Shown piece after piece: positions 18,155 through 26,761 of a stretch of 64,000 bases of DNA. Origin of the DNA: Thermanaerosceptrum fracticalcis (GTDB lineage: Bacteria; Bacillota; Peptococcia; DRI-13). Made by a program: the position numbers and the translations under genes. The notes under the pieces are model-generated. The model was not told where the DNA came from and did no database searches. It worked only from the letters and a program-made list of their open reading frames with translations. The DNA lies in contig NZ_CP045798.1 in assembly GCF_000746025.2 (NCBI RefSeq), positions 2,613,001 through 2,677,000 of the forward strand, in the 5' to 3' direction. Each line of letters starts with the position of its first letter. Positions within the stretch are counted from its first letter, which is position 1.

Positions 18155-19345
18155 TTAAAAAGCTTCTTCTAGTATAGAGACCAGATCTACTTCCGTTGTT
18201 TTACGCGGATTTGGGGCAACATTAGTAATTGCAACCTTAACCATGTCATTAAAGCTCTCTTTTGTAACGTTAAGTTCACTAAGTTTAACAGGTATGTTTA
18301 GTTCCCTTAGCAATTCATATATTTCCCGAACAACCTTTTGCCCTATTTCCTTCTCATTTAATCCTTCAGTTTTTAAATCCATAGCCCTAGCAATTTCTAC
18401 AAACTTCTGAGGTTGTGCCATAGCATTGAATTTCAAGACATATGGAAAAACTACCGAGCAAGCAAGACCGTGCGCCATATCATAACTTCCACCCAAAACT
18501 CTTCCTAAAGCATGGGCATTACCAGTCCCGGTATTACTGATCCCAAGTCCCGCAAGCATGCTCCCTATTAACATGTTTCCCGCAGCTTCAGTATTTGAAG
18601 GTTCAGCATAGAATGGCCTGATATACTTACTTAACAATTCAATGGCTTTTAAGTTAAAGTAGTCACTAAATGCAGTTGCTCTTCTGGAAAGAAAACTCTC
18701 GATTGCGTGTATTAATGCATCCATAGCACTAAACGCAGCAATATGCTGGGGTAATGTTTTCAATAATTCCGGGTCGAGAACGGCCAAATGGGGAATTATT
18801 TTAGGCGATCGAACTGACATCTTAATATGTTTCTCTGTATCTGTAATTGCGGCGTTAGCGGTAACTTCACTACCTGTGCCGGCAGTAGTAGGTATTGCAA
18901 TGATTGGTATTGGTTCGTTCTTTACTTTACCGCTTCCGTCATAGTCTTTGACCCGGCCAGGATTGGTCATTAAGAACCCAACACATTTGGCTGTATCTAA
19001 AGAACTACCTCCTCCAATACCAATAACAGCATCTACGTTAAGCTCTTTAGCAAATTCAGCAGCTTTTTCACAAGTTGTATCTCTAGGGTTTGGTTCAACT
19101 TCAGAAAAAACTTCAAATTTGATGTTTTCTTGATTTAACGTTGTTACTAAATTTTCATGTAATTTTACTTTTAAAACACCGGGGTCTGTTACAATTAAAA
19201 CATTTTTAATACCCATTGCAGATAATTCTTTTCCTATGTTTTTTACTATACCGGCTTTAAACCTTATATTCAATCGAGCATCAAAACTAAAACCATTATC
19301 TACTGTAAACAAGAACGTCAACCCCTTATACTCTATATTTTTCAA
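18155..19345 (-). CDS. Iron-containing alcohol dehydrogenase
   Basis: 396 aa. N-terminal Rossmann-like nucleotide domain with GGGSSLDTAK (about residues 108-117) and PTTAGTGSEVT (about 152-162). The C-terminal metal domain includes the motifs AFSAMDALIHAIESFLSRRA and GNAHALGRVLGGSYDMAHGLA, supplying the Asp and three His ligands. It oxidises or reduces an alcohol/aldehyde pair with NAD(P). It overlaps the end of the upstream racemase-family gene by 20 bp, so the two are probably co-translated. The substrate is unknown. Confidence 0.88.
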   Translation of the reverse strand: MKNIEYKGLTFLFTVDNGFSFDARLNIRFKAGIVKNIGKELSAMGIKNVLIVTDPGVLKVKLHENLVTTLNQENIKFEVFSEVEPNPRDTTCEKAAEFAKELNVDAVIGIGGGSSLDTAKCVGFLMTNPGRVKDYDGSGKVKNEPIPIIAIPTTAGTGSEVTANAAITDTEKHIKMSVRSPKIIPHLAVLDPELLKTLPQHIAAFSAMDALIHAIESFLSRRATAFSDYFNLKAIELLSKYIRPFYAEPSNTEAAGNMLIGSMLAGLGISNTGTGNAHALGRVLGGSYDMAHGLACSVVFPYVLKFNAMAQPQKFVEIARAMDLKTEGLNEKEIGQKVVREIYELLRELNIPVKLSELNVTKESFNDMVKVAITNVAPNPRKTTEVDLVSILEEAF

Positions 19346-20480
19346 TTATGTCCTCGTTAATTTCCAATCCTATCCCAGGTTTGTTGTCCAATTCAATATA
19401 ACCATTTTCAAATGACTTGATGGGCAGCGGAGTTAAATCCCACCTCAGTGGATTCCTTTGATCTTTAGACCAGTCGCTTTGCATATGTTCAAAAATAAAG
19501 CAATCCTTAAATGCAGCTGCCAAATGTAAGGATACTGCTATACATACTGCAGACGAACTACCTGTATGAACTAAATAAGGTACATTGAAAGAACTACTAA
19601 GACCATGGATTTTTAGACACTCCGTTACCCCACCGGCTCTACAAACATTCGGCTGAATAATGTCGACCTTGCCTCTCACAATTAATTCTTTCAGTCCATA
19701 TCTGAGGAAATGCGCCTCACCAGCAGCAATAGGAATATCCAGGGAGTCTGACAACATCCTATAACCTTCATAGTCAGCCGGTGAGATCGGCTCTTCGAAC
19801 CATCTAATGTTGTACTTTTCCAACTCTTTACCGATCTTTAATGCAGTTTTGACATCATATCCGCAGTTGGCATCAACCATAAGTGTTATATCATCTCCAA
19901 CATGCTCTCTCACTGCTGCAACTGCCATCACATCCGTTTTATAACCCTGACCTATTTTAATTTTCATTGCAGTAAAGCCCTGATCAACAAATTTCTGGGC
20001 TGTTTCCAACATGGTTTCCATACCTCTAAATCTAATGGAAGATGCATAAGCCCAAATTTTGGGATTACTGTTCCCACCAATCAATTTGTACAGTGGAAGA
20101 CTTAGCGTTTTTCCTTTAATATCCCACAATGCTACGTCAATGCCACTTATGGCTTCGATATAAAATCCTTGATAATGCCCCCTGTTCATCATCGTACCAA
20201 ACATCAATTCCCATATTAATTCAGTGTCCATAGGGTCTTTGCCAATAAGTAAAGGTTTTATGTATTCCACAATATCTCTTGTAGATGTGGGAGAGAGCCT
20301 AACCATACACTCTCCATAGCCCGTAATACCTTCATCCGTCGATATTTTTACTAAGGTAGTACGATACTCTTTAAATACTACTTTTTCTAACTCATCTGCG
20401 TAGGGAATACTAATAGGTGCCTTAATAGGATTCTTCATAGGCACCACCAGGGTAACGGCTTCCACGTTCACGATTTTCAT
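19326..20480 (-). CDS. Mandelate racemase / enolase-superfamily protein
   Basis: 384 aa; start set at MKIVNVEA, because the upstream extension belongs to the IS110 end. Active-site residues are in register with the mandelate-racemase subgroup: KIK at 173-175, metal ligands D203, E229 and E255, and the general-base pair D273 and H305 (LVHTGSSS). Members racemise or dehydrate 2-hydroxy acids or sugar acids by abstracting an alpha-proton; which one applies here cannot be read. The native upstream region was displaced 1.65 kb by an IS110 copy, which now provides the GGAGG ribosome site. A truncated relative lies at 29392-29523. Confidence 0.85.
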   Translation of the reverse strand: MKIVNVEAVTLVVPMKNPIKAPISIPYADELEKVVFKEYRTTLVKISTDEGITGYGECMVRLSPTSTRDIVEYIKPLLIGKDPMDTELIWELMFGTMMNRGHYQGFYIEAISGIDVALWDIKGKTLSLPLYKLIGGNSNPKIWAYASSIRFRGMETMLETAQKFVDQGFTAMKIKIGQGYKTDVMAVAAVREHVGDDITLMVDANCGYDVKTALKIGKELEKYNIRWFEEPISPADYEGYRMLSDSLDIPIAAGEAHFLRYGLKELIVRGKVDIIQPNVCRAGGVTECLKIHGLSSSFNVPYLVHTGSSSAVCIAVSLHLAAAFKDCFIFEHMQSDWSKDQRNPLRWDLTPLPIKSFENGYIELDNKPGIGLEINEDIIEKYRV

Positions 20481-20598
20481 AAAAACCTCCATCTCGCGCC
20501 GCCGGTGCGGGCGACACAAATAGTAATGAAAACAGGTGCACACCCACCCTGATTACAGTACAATCTGTCTGAGGAGAAGGCACACTACAAAGCACGGT

Positions 20599-20732
20599 GA
20601 GGCGAGTTGCAGACTGCCTCTTGGCTTAAATCAGTATAAAAACCAGTGTAAGGATCGCCTTACAAGCACAAATAAGTGGTGCCATGAGGCCGCACGCTAA
20701 TCATTGTTTTAACTCAGCGTTAAATGTGCGGC
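20599..20732 (+). ncRNA. Candidate IS110 bridge RNA (leader of copy A)
   Basis: Three consecutive stem structures can be drawn in the leader. (1) 20599-20620, stem-loop GAGGC-AGT/ACT-GCCTC. (2) 20621-20685, TGGC paired with GCCA, closed by an apical hairpin TAAGG-ATCG-CCTTA, with an open internal loop on the left containing ATAAAAACC (20636-20644). (3) 20688-20732, GCCGCAC/GTGCGGC with inner hairpin TTTAAC/GTTAAA. Known bridge RNAs of the IS110 group have this order: 5' stem-loop, target-binding loop, donor-binding loop. ATAAAAACC equals the target DNA left of the element. CACGCT at 20693-20698 equals the right end of the element. RNA ends and a right-hand target guide could not be defined. 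Confidence 0.55.
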
Positions 20733-22043
20733 GATCCAGTCACTGTCTTCTCCCTCACAATTTCATTGCAAGGAGGGAGAATTCTGAGAATCGTTTATCC
20801 CATCTGTTGTGGCGTCGATGTACACAAGACATTTCTCGTCGCTACGCTCATCACAACGCAGGGTATCGTTCCGAGTTACAAAAAAAAGCGTTTTTCTACC
20901 TTTAACAAATCCATTCTGGCGTTTAAGCAGTGGCTGATTGACAACAACTGCTTTGACGTTTGCATGGAGAGCACCGGGAAGTATTATGTTCCCATATACA
21001 ATTTGCTGGAGGACAGCATCCGGGTTACCGTCGCCAACCCCAAGTGGGTTGCTGCTGTTAAGGGCAACAAGGATGATGTCAAGGATTCCAAGTGGATCGG
21101 CGATCTTTTTCGCCTCGGTCTGGTTCCCGGTAGCTTTATCCCGTCCAAGAACATCCGCATTTTGCGGGAGTATACGCGATACCGCTTCAAGCTCGTTTCC
21201 TGTAAATCCAGCGAAAAGAACCGCTTTCAGAACGCTTTCACCGTTTGCAATGTCGCCCTTGATGCTGTCGTTTCCGACATGTTTGGCAAATCTGCCTCTT
21301 CCATCACGGACTACCTTGTAAACTCGGATTCTTTCGATCCAAAACATTGCGTTTCCTTGCTGCAACGCTCCTTGAAGAAGAAAGCCGACGAGGTCATCGA
21401 ATCTATTGAGGGTTTTCAAATGTCTGCGGAACAGAAGACACGCATCCGTTTCGTCCGCAAACACTTGGATTTCGTGGAGCAGCTCATTGCCGACCTCGAC
21501 CAAACCATCGCCCGGTTGGCTGCACCCTTGGAAAGCGCCATTGCCCTACTGTGTACCATTCCCGGAGTTGACCGTAACATAGCCATTACGATCCTCTCCG
21601 AAATTGGTACGGATATGTCTCAGTTCTCATCCTCGAAACGCTTATGCTGCTGGGGGGGACTAACGCCCGGCAACAATCAATCCGCAGGCAAAAAGAAGTC
21701 CGTTCGCATTACGAGGGCCGGGGTTTATCTCAAGCCCACGCTCGTGCAAGCAGCCCATGCCGCTGTAAAATCGAATTCTTCCGCTTACTACCGTATCAAA
21801 TATGAGCGGATATCCAAGCGCCGAGGGAAGAAACGAGCCATAATCGCCATTGCCAGAATGATACTTACAGCCACTTATCATATGCTCCAATCAGGTGAAG
21901 TCTTCAATCCTTGTGACCTCTACCATGTTGATATGCCGGTGGAGCTTCGCAATAAGCAAAAGGAGAAAGCTTTGAGGCAAGCTGCTAAACTCTTGGTTGC
22001 CCATGGTATCGTAAACCCCGAACATATCACGCTGCCTGCTTAA
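20724..22043 (+). CDS. IS110-family transposase (RuvC-like DEDD plus Transposase_20), copy A
   Basis: Up to 439 aa. The DEDD domain begins with YPICCGVDVHKT, continues with CMESTGKYYVPIYNLLED and KDDVKDSKWIGDLFRLGL; the C-terminal Transposase_20 domain has IPGVDRNIAITILSEIG and the presumed catalytic-serine segment GGLTPGNNQSAGKKKSVRITRAG. Relatives normally start at MxIVYPICCG. Here that position is CTG (20784), 5-6 bases behind AGGAGGGAG, while the ATG at 20724 would add 20 residues encoded partly by the predicted RNA. I think CTG is the likelier start. It recombines DNA under guidance of the leader RNA. Confidence 0.9.
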   Translation: MCGDPVTVFSLTISLQGGRILRIVYPICCGVDVHKTFLVATLITTQGIVPSYKKKRFSTFNKSILAFKQWLIDNNCFDVCMESTGKYYVPIYNLLEDSIRVTVANPKWVAAVKGNKDDVKDSKWIGDLFRLGLVPGSFIPSKNIRILREYTRYRFKLVSCKSSEKNRFQNAFTVCNVALDAVVSDMFGKSASSITDYLVNSDSFDPKHCVSLLQRSLKKKADEVIESIEGFQMSAEQKTRIRFVRKHLDFVEQLIADLDQTIARLAAPLESAIALLCTIPGVDRNIAITILSEIGTDMSQFSSSKRLCCWGGLTPGNNQSAGKKKSVRITRAGVYLKPTLVQAAHAAVKSNSSAYYRIKYERISKRRGKKRAIIAIARMILTATYHMLQSGEVFNPCDLYHVDMPVELRNKQKEKALRQAAKLLVAHGIVNPEHITLPA

Positions 22044-22135
22044 TCTTTCTGCGCTCTGCTTCCGTTAGGGCTTGTTTGCTATACCCTTTTTTAAGCTCAG
22101 GGGTCTTCGACGCTTGTCGAGAATGTTTTCACGCT

Positions 22136-22423
22136 ATACCTCCTTATTTATAATCTATAGCATGGTCCTTGCAGCATGCCGCATTCTGCATGTTGTATTC
22201 TCCATCTTATGGCAAATTCCTCTTTTATGATTTAAATTTTTTTATTTTTTTATTAACCTAACAAGAGTTACGCAGTTGTTGGAAATATATGGTAGATAAT
22301 AGCTCCAAAAATATTTTTTAAAAGACCCTGATTTTCGAAAAAGGCCTTGACATTTTTGGAAAGCCCCCATAATCGCAAGGGATGGTGTTTTTTACCATCA
22401 CTCTAGCGATATAGGTGATCTTG
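22136..22423. promoter_or_regulatory. Displaced upstream region of the racemase-family gene
   Basis: No gene is visible. On the minus strand, 22136-22150 reads AATAAGGAGGTAT, the probable original ribosome site of the racemase-family gene before IS110 separated them. Further out, 22156-22203 resembles the sequence upstream of the second, broken racemase-family gene (29540-29586): both have TAGCA, a GCATGC palindrome and TATTCTCC in the same order. That conserved block is a candidate promoter/operator. Confidence 0.5.
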
Positions 22424-23671
22424 ATGAAAGAACTTTGTAAACCGACTTTCGAGAAAAAAGATCACGGTCGAGGTGCCGGGGTGACGGTGTGACGGTACTC
22501 AAGACAATCTGGGATTTGTTTGATCTGTCCCTTTTATTTTCACAATCAGGAATCCGTAAACACTCTGGGATTTCAGCATGGCTTCTGGCTTTTGCTTACA
22601 CCTGTGGCCTGGTTCCTCACGGGAAAAAAATCCCCTTTCTCTGCTGGCTCTTTGACAGTTCTGAAAAACGCCATGTCTGGTGTATGAACCTTGAATCGAC
22701 ACTTGCTGTTTTAAAAAATGGGCTGGAATATCCCATGTTATGGCGCTTTGGGGTTAAAACCGACCGGGAGAATGAAAAACAGACTAAGCTCGACCTTGCC
22801 AGAGAGATGCTCTCGGAGGTACGTCAACTGAACAACGCCAGACTCTGGGTCGCCATGGATCGCTGGTTTCTGTGCAAAAAGTTCCTACTCTGGCTTATGG
22901 CTCAGGGTTTTGACTGGGTTACCAAGGCCAAAGGCAACACGATTCTGTATCGGAAAATCTACGACCCTGTGTTACATAAGGAACATTACATTAAGCTTAA
23001 TCCAAAGCAGTTACTAAAAGATGTCTATCCCAGGATTCGGGCCCTTGGCAAAGGCTCTGTCCTCAGTATCCCGAACATTTACCTCAAGGTGCCTTACGAG
23101 ACAGGTGCCTTATGAAACCTTGACTAAAAACGGAAAACCTATTACCCGGCAGCGCTTTTTACCCATCGCAGCCATTGCCGCAACTTATGAGAAACAGGCA
23201 ACCGAAAGTGTCATTCTTCCGGAGGAAGAACTACCGACAACCTTCAAGGATGTGTATCTTCTGATCAGCAATCGTGTCGATGTGCCGGAAGAAGCGACCA
23301 GTGCTTATACCAAGCGGTGGAAAATAGAGGTTTTTTACCGCACAGTTAAGCAGAATCTTGGCTTAACATCGTGCTACGCCCAGTCTGAACCAGCTCATTT
23401 TGCCCATGTAGAGCTCTTGTTCACGGCGAAGACCCTTCTTTGCTACGCAACCTGGGAGTGTAATAAAGAAGGCGCTGAACAAGACCCCTCTCTCTGCGAA
23501 GTGATAGGGTACTTTTTCAACGCCAGTTGCAGGATCAACTGTTGTGACCAGCAGATCCAAGTCTATTTTGACACGGCAACACAGCGTTTTTCAAGGGTTA
23601 TTGATAAATTTTGGCCTCAATTTTTGGAACTGAAGTTATGGAGTTGGAATTATTATCCTGAAACTGCATAA
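22424..23671 (+). pseudogene. IS4-type DDE transposase with two frameshifting duplications
   Basis: The frame begins at ATG 22424, shifts at 22489 and returns to the original frame after 23118. The last part has the IS4 signature Y-(2)-R-(3)-E-(6)-K in YTKRWKIEVFYRTVK, and the middle has VAMDRWF and WVTKAKGN. Two tandem duplications explain the shifts: an 8-bp unit GTGACGGT at 22481-22496 and a 16-bp unit AGGTGCCTTACGAGAC / AGGTGCCTTATGAAAC at 23087-23118. Removing both (24 bp) restores a single frame of about 407 codons. The 3' end of the element forms the last codons of the neighbouring dehydrogenase gene. Terminal repeats were not identified. Confidence 0.75.
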
Positions 23672-24729
23672 CTACTGTTATTAAAAAAATCAGTTTCTAT
23701 GCCTAACTCCTTTGACAAATCCTTAATTTCTTGCATAACCGAATATGGAATCGGCACTCCTTCAAGTACTCTTTTCTTTTCTATTTCATATTCAAGTTCA
23801 CCAGGTAAGTATACCTTTTCAAAACCATCAGCAGGTGGCGAGGATTTTATATATTCGTAGTATTTTAATAACCGGTCTTGAAAATCTACATAAGGAATAA
23901 ATGGCTCAATATTAATCGCCCCTAAAAAATGGCTTACACCCTGTCCACTTTCATCATATATTTTTTTGATTTCATGCCCCATGGCCCCTCCACTTAATAC
24001 ACCAGTTAATATATCAACCATCACAGCTAATCCATATCCTTTCGCTCCAGCCATAGGAAGCATAAAACCTTCCCACGCGGCCTTAGGGTCTGTAGTATTT
24101 TTACCCTCTTTATCCAAAGCCCAACCAATAGGAATTTCTTTATTCATTACAGCATAAACTTTTATTTTATCTCTTGCTACGGCGCTGGTAGCCATATCTA
24201 AAACTATAGGAAATAGCTTCATAGTTGGAATGGCAATAGCAATGGGGTTAGTACCTAATAATGGAGTGCTCCCTCCAAAAGGTACCATAGTAGGTGATGC
24301 ATTTGAAAAGACTATACCAATTTTTCCATGTCTTGCAGCTTCTAAAGCAACTAGACCCGCTGCGCCAAAATTATTACTGTTTTTAATAACCGAAAAACAG
24401 GCTCCAGTATTTTCTGATTTTTTTACGCATTCCCTCATAGCCAGTATTGAGTTTATTTGTCCAAAACCGTTCTCACCATCATAAAGAATTACTGAACTTA
24501 ATTCGGAAAGCTTGATAAGAGAAGCTTTCGGATTAATAGATCCTCTTAATGCTTTTTTAGCATATACAGGCAATCTCATTACTCCATGAGAGGCAACACC
24601 CCTTAAATCAGAAACAACTAATAAATCCGAAATAATTTCCGCTTTTTCCTTTTCAATACCAATGTGAATAAAAACAATATTACAAAATTCTTTTAATTTT
24701 TCGTGATTAACTAATATAAATTCACCCAT
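23653..24729 (-). CDS. Malate/L-lactate/ureidoglycolate dehydrogenase family (Ldh_2)
   Basis: 358 aa NAD(P)-dependent dehydrogenase of the non-Rossmann Ldh_2 fold. Typical segments: SDLRGVASHGVMRLPVYAK (about residues 41-59), NSNNFGAAGLVALEAA (about 116-131), GTNPIAIAIPT (about 161-171) and PMAGAKGYGLAVMVDILTG (about 227-245). Members oxidise 2-hydroxyacids such as L-lactate, malate or sulfolactate to 2-oxoacids. The last eight or so residues (NNSSYAVSG) are encoded by the end of the adjacent IS4 element, so the native C-terminus was replaced, probably without harm. It follows the second transporter's tctA gene. Confidence 0.85.
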   Translation of the reverse strand: MGEFILVNHEKLKEFCNIVFIHIGIEKEKAEIISDLLVVSDLRGVASHGVMRLPVYAKKALRGSINPKASLIKLSELSSVILYDGENGFGQINSILAMRECVKKSENTGACFSVIKNSNNFGAAGLVALEAARHGKIGIVFSNASPTMVPFGGSTPLLGTNPIAIAIPTMKLFPIVLDMATSAVARDKIKVYAVMNKEIPIGWALDKEGKNTTDPKAAWEGFMLPMAGAKGYGLAVMVDILTGVLSGGAMGHEIKKIYDESGQGVSHFLGAINIEPFIPYVDFQDRLLKYYEYIKSSPPADGFEKVYLPGELEYEIEKKRVLEGVPIPYSVMQEIKDLSKELGIETDFFNNSSYAVSG

Positions 24730-24743
24730 TTAAATCATTCCTT

Positions 24744-26267
24744 TTAACTATTATTTAATGAAGTATTTTCTAATTTAGTTTTATTAATAATAACATTAAT
24801 TAATCTTATCATTTGCTTTGAGAATAAAGAAATTATAGTTAATATCCAGATTATTTTTGTAATAGTTGTAGAAAATAAAATAGATACATCCAATTGAGAT
24901 AGCATTAACGCCTGTCTTAAATGTACTTCAGCTATAGGTCCAAGAATAAATCCCAATACTACTGGTCCAATGGGAAATTCTAATTTTTGAAGTACAAATC
25001 CCATTAAGCCAAGCACCAATACGACTTTAATATCAAGTAAATTTAGGTTAACAGCATATGAACCAATAAAACTAAAAACAAATAAAATTGGAACTAATAT
25101 GGTTGGTGACATACTAATTAGTTTAGCAAAAACTCTAGCTCCAAATAATCCAATAATTAGCATGAAAATATTTGCTATAAGTAACGTGACAAAAAGCGAA
25201 CCTATTAATGTAGGTTGTTGTGTTATAAGTAAGGGGCCTGGGGTCAAATTATGTAACATAAATGCGCCAATCAAAATTGCTGTTACACCATCGCCAGGAA
25301 TACCAAGTGTTAACATTGGAATAAGCGCTCCACCTGTTACCGCATTATTTGCGGATTCAGGCGCCGCAATACCCTCCGGGATACCAGTACCAAAGCTTTC
25401 AGGAATTTTAGAACTTCTTTTTGCCTCACTATAAGATAAAATAGCGGCTATTGTAGCTCCTGCTCCGGGTAATGCCCCGATTAATACACCTATTCCTGTA
25501 CCCTTTAGAGTAGTTTTTAGGATTCGTTTTATGTCTTTTAAAGAAGGTAATATGTGACTAATTATTTGTATAGCAGGTCGTTTTTCTGTTATTGTTCCAA
25601 CTTGGGATAATAATTCAGACATTCCATATAAGCCAATCATTAGTGGAATAAAAGCAATACCACCATTTAACTGATCAAAGCCAAAAGTGAAACGAGGAGT
25701 ACCTGTTATACCATCAAAACCTATAAGGGAAATTAGAATTCCAATAACTGCACTCATTAACCCTTTTATAAGAGAACCATCGGAGACACTAGCAATTACA
25801 CTTAATCCAAAGACTGCTAATGCAAAATATTCTGGACTCCCAAAATCTATAGCAATCTTGGCTAGTTGAGGAGCTGCAAATAATAAAACAAATATGCTCA
25901 ATATTCCACCGATCGTAGAAGCTACTGTGGATATTCCAATAGCGCGACCTGCTTCGCCCCTTTGGGCCATTGGATAACCATCACAAGTAGTCATAATGGC
26001 TGCGGCCGTACCGGGTATTTTAACTAATATTGCTGCAATAGATCCTCCATAAGTTGAACCACAATATACACCTAAAAGCATACTAATAGCACTTGTTGAG
26101 TCCATCCCAAAGGTAAATGGTACTAATAAGGCAACAGCCATCGTTCCCGTCAAGCCTGGGAGAGCACCAATTATTATTCCCCCAAGTACACCTAAAAAAG
26201 TCATAAGAATATTTTCTACTGTAAATACCAACGAAATTATAGTGTTAACATTTTCAATCAAACCCAT
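24744..26267 (-). CDS. tctA: Tripartite tricarboxylate transporter large membrane subunit TctA (second system)
   Basis: 507 aa with start chosen at MGLIENVNTIISL behind GAGGAGGGG; the longer frame to 26324 would overlap tctB by 40 bp. About 12 membrane segments, with the paired signatures GALPGLTGTMAVALLVPFTFG near 45-65 and GALPGAGATIAAILSYSEA in the second half. It is clearly diverged from the TctA at 7303-8805, so the two systems are not a recent duplication and probably transport different acids. Confidence 0.87.
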   Translation of the reverse strand: MGLIENVNTIISLVFTVENILMTFLGVLGGIIIGALPGLTGTMAVALLVPFTFGMDSTSAISMLLGVYCGSTYGGSIAAILVKIPGTAAAIMTTCDGYPMAQRGEAGRAIGISTVASTIGGILSIFVLLFAAPQLAKIAIDFGSPEYFALAVFGLSVIASVSDGSLIKGLMSAVIGILISLIGFDGITGTPRFTFGFDQLNGGIAFIPLMIGLYGMSELLSQVGTITEKRPAIQIISHILPSLKDIKRILKTTLKGTGIGVLIGALPGAGATIAAILSYSEAKRSSKIPESFGTGIPEGIAAPESANNAVTGGALIPMLTLGIPGDGVTAILIGAFMLHNLTPGPLLITQQPTLIGSLFVTLLIANIFMLIIGLFGARVFAKLISMSPTILVPILFVFSFIGSYAVNLNLLDIKVVLVLGLMGFVLQKLEFPIGPVVLGFILGPIAEVHLRQALMLSQLDVSILFSTTITKIIWILTIISLFSKQMIRLINVIINKTKLENTSLNNS

Positions 26268-26284
26268 CCCCTCCTCGAAAATTT

Positions 26285-26737
26285 TTATGGGAGCGGTACC
26301 CTTAAAATTTTTGAAAAAATCCAAAATATAGTAAAGGTAACTGTTGATGAAACAGCTAAAATCTTAATAATATTTTTAACTTTGAATAATAGCATTAGCA
26401 CTATCAGAAATAACAATGTACTAATCCTAAATCCCACTGATCCTAATGCAATAATGTAAATAAAACATAAAATTATTGTAGTTAGTAACCTTATGTTTTC
26501 TGGTTTTAAAAAATCAATCTTGAAATCAATTGTAGTTGTGCCTTTGATCCCCTTGTAAACAAGTGATAAACTTAATAAACCAAGGACTACTGAAAGAATT
26601 TCCGGGGCGAAACCAGTTCCAATCTTAGCATATTCATGTCCTACTTTTTCGAATTGTAGGGAATAAGAGTAAATTAATACACTTATTAATAGAAAAAAAA
26701 TCCCAATTAAAACATCCTTTTTTTTCAGTAAGTTCAT
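26285..26737 (-). CDS. tctB: Tripartite tricarboxylate transporter small membrane subunit TctB (second system)
   Basis: 150 aa with four hydrophobic segments and the family stretch YAKIGTGFAPEILSVVLGLLSL (about residues 35-56). It lies between a D-2-hydroxyacid dehydrogenase gene and tctA. Assignment rests on gene order and this motif; TctB sequences vary widely. Confidence 0.82.
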   Translation of the reverse strand: MNLLKKKDVLIGIFFLLISVLIYSYSLQFEKVGHEYAKIGTGFAPEILSVVLGLLSLSLVYKGIKGTTTIDFKIDFLKPENIRLLTTIILCFIYIIALGSVGFRISTLLFLIVLMLLFKVKNIIKILAVSSTVTFTIFWIFSKILRVPLP

Positions 26738-26761
26738 AACACTCCTCCATTATCATTCACT

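Larger units (their letters stand above)
20487..22135 (+). mobile_element. IS110-family insertion sequence, copy A (intact)
   Basis: 1,649 bp including a CT at each end (20487-20488 and 22134-22135), identical in the parts compared to copy B at 57370-59018 in opposite orientation. Limits were set by comparing flanks of the two copies: identity stops right after ...TTTCACGCT(A) at the right, and on the left the copies share the target ATTTTCATAAAAAC. Layout is that of the IS110 group: roughly 0.3 kb non-coding leader, one transposase gene, about 90 bp tail, no terminal inverted repeats and no evident target duplication. The element points away from the racemase-family gene, whose start codon is only 6 bp from its left end. 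Confidence 0.9.

Noticed and set aside
20481-20490. Alternative element limits with CCTCC as the shared junction
   Set aside because: This would require the two otherwise identical copies to differ by a few bases at the right end only; a CT junction at CGCT explains both sides with identical elements. It is not fully excluded.
20670-20680. AAATAAG in the leader as right target guide, since CTTATTT occurs at 22143-22149
   Set aside because: That match is not adjacent to the CT junction and is absent at copy B, and short AT-rich matches are expected by chance.
20763-21503. 246-residue open frame on the strand opposite the IS110 transposase (also 58002-58742)
   Set aside because: It is a mirror frame of the transposase gene with no ribosome site or recognisable domain; it recurs only because the IS is duplicated.
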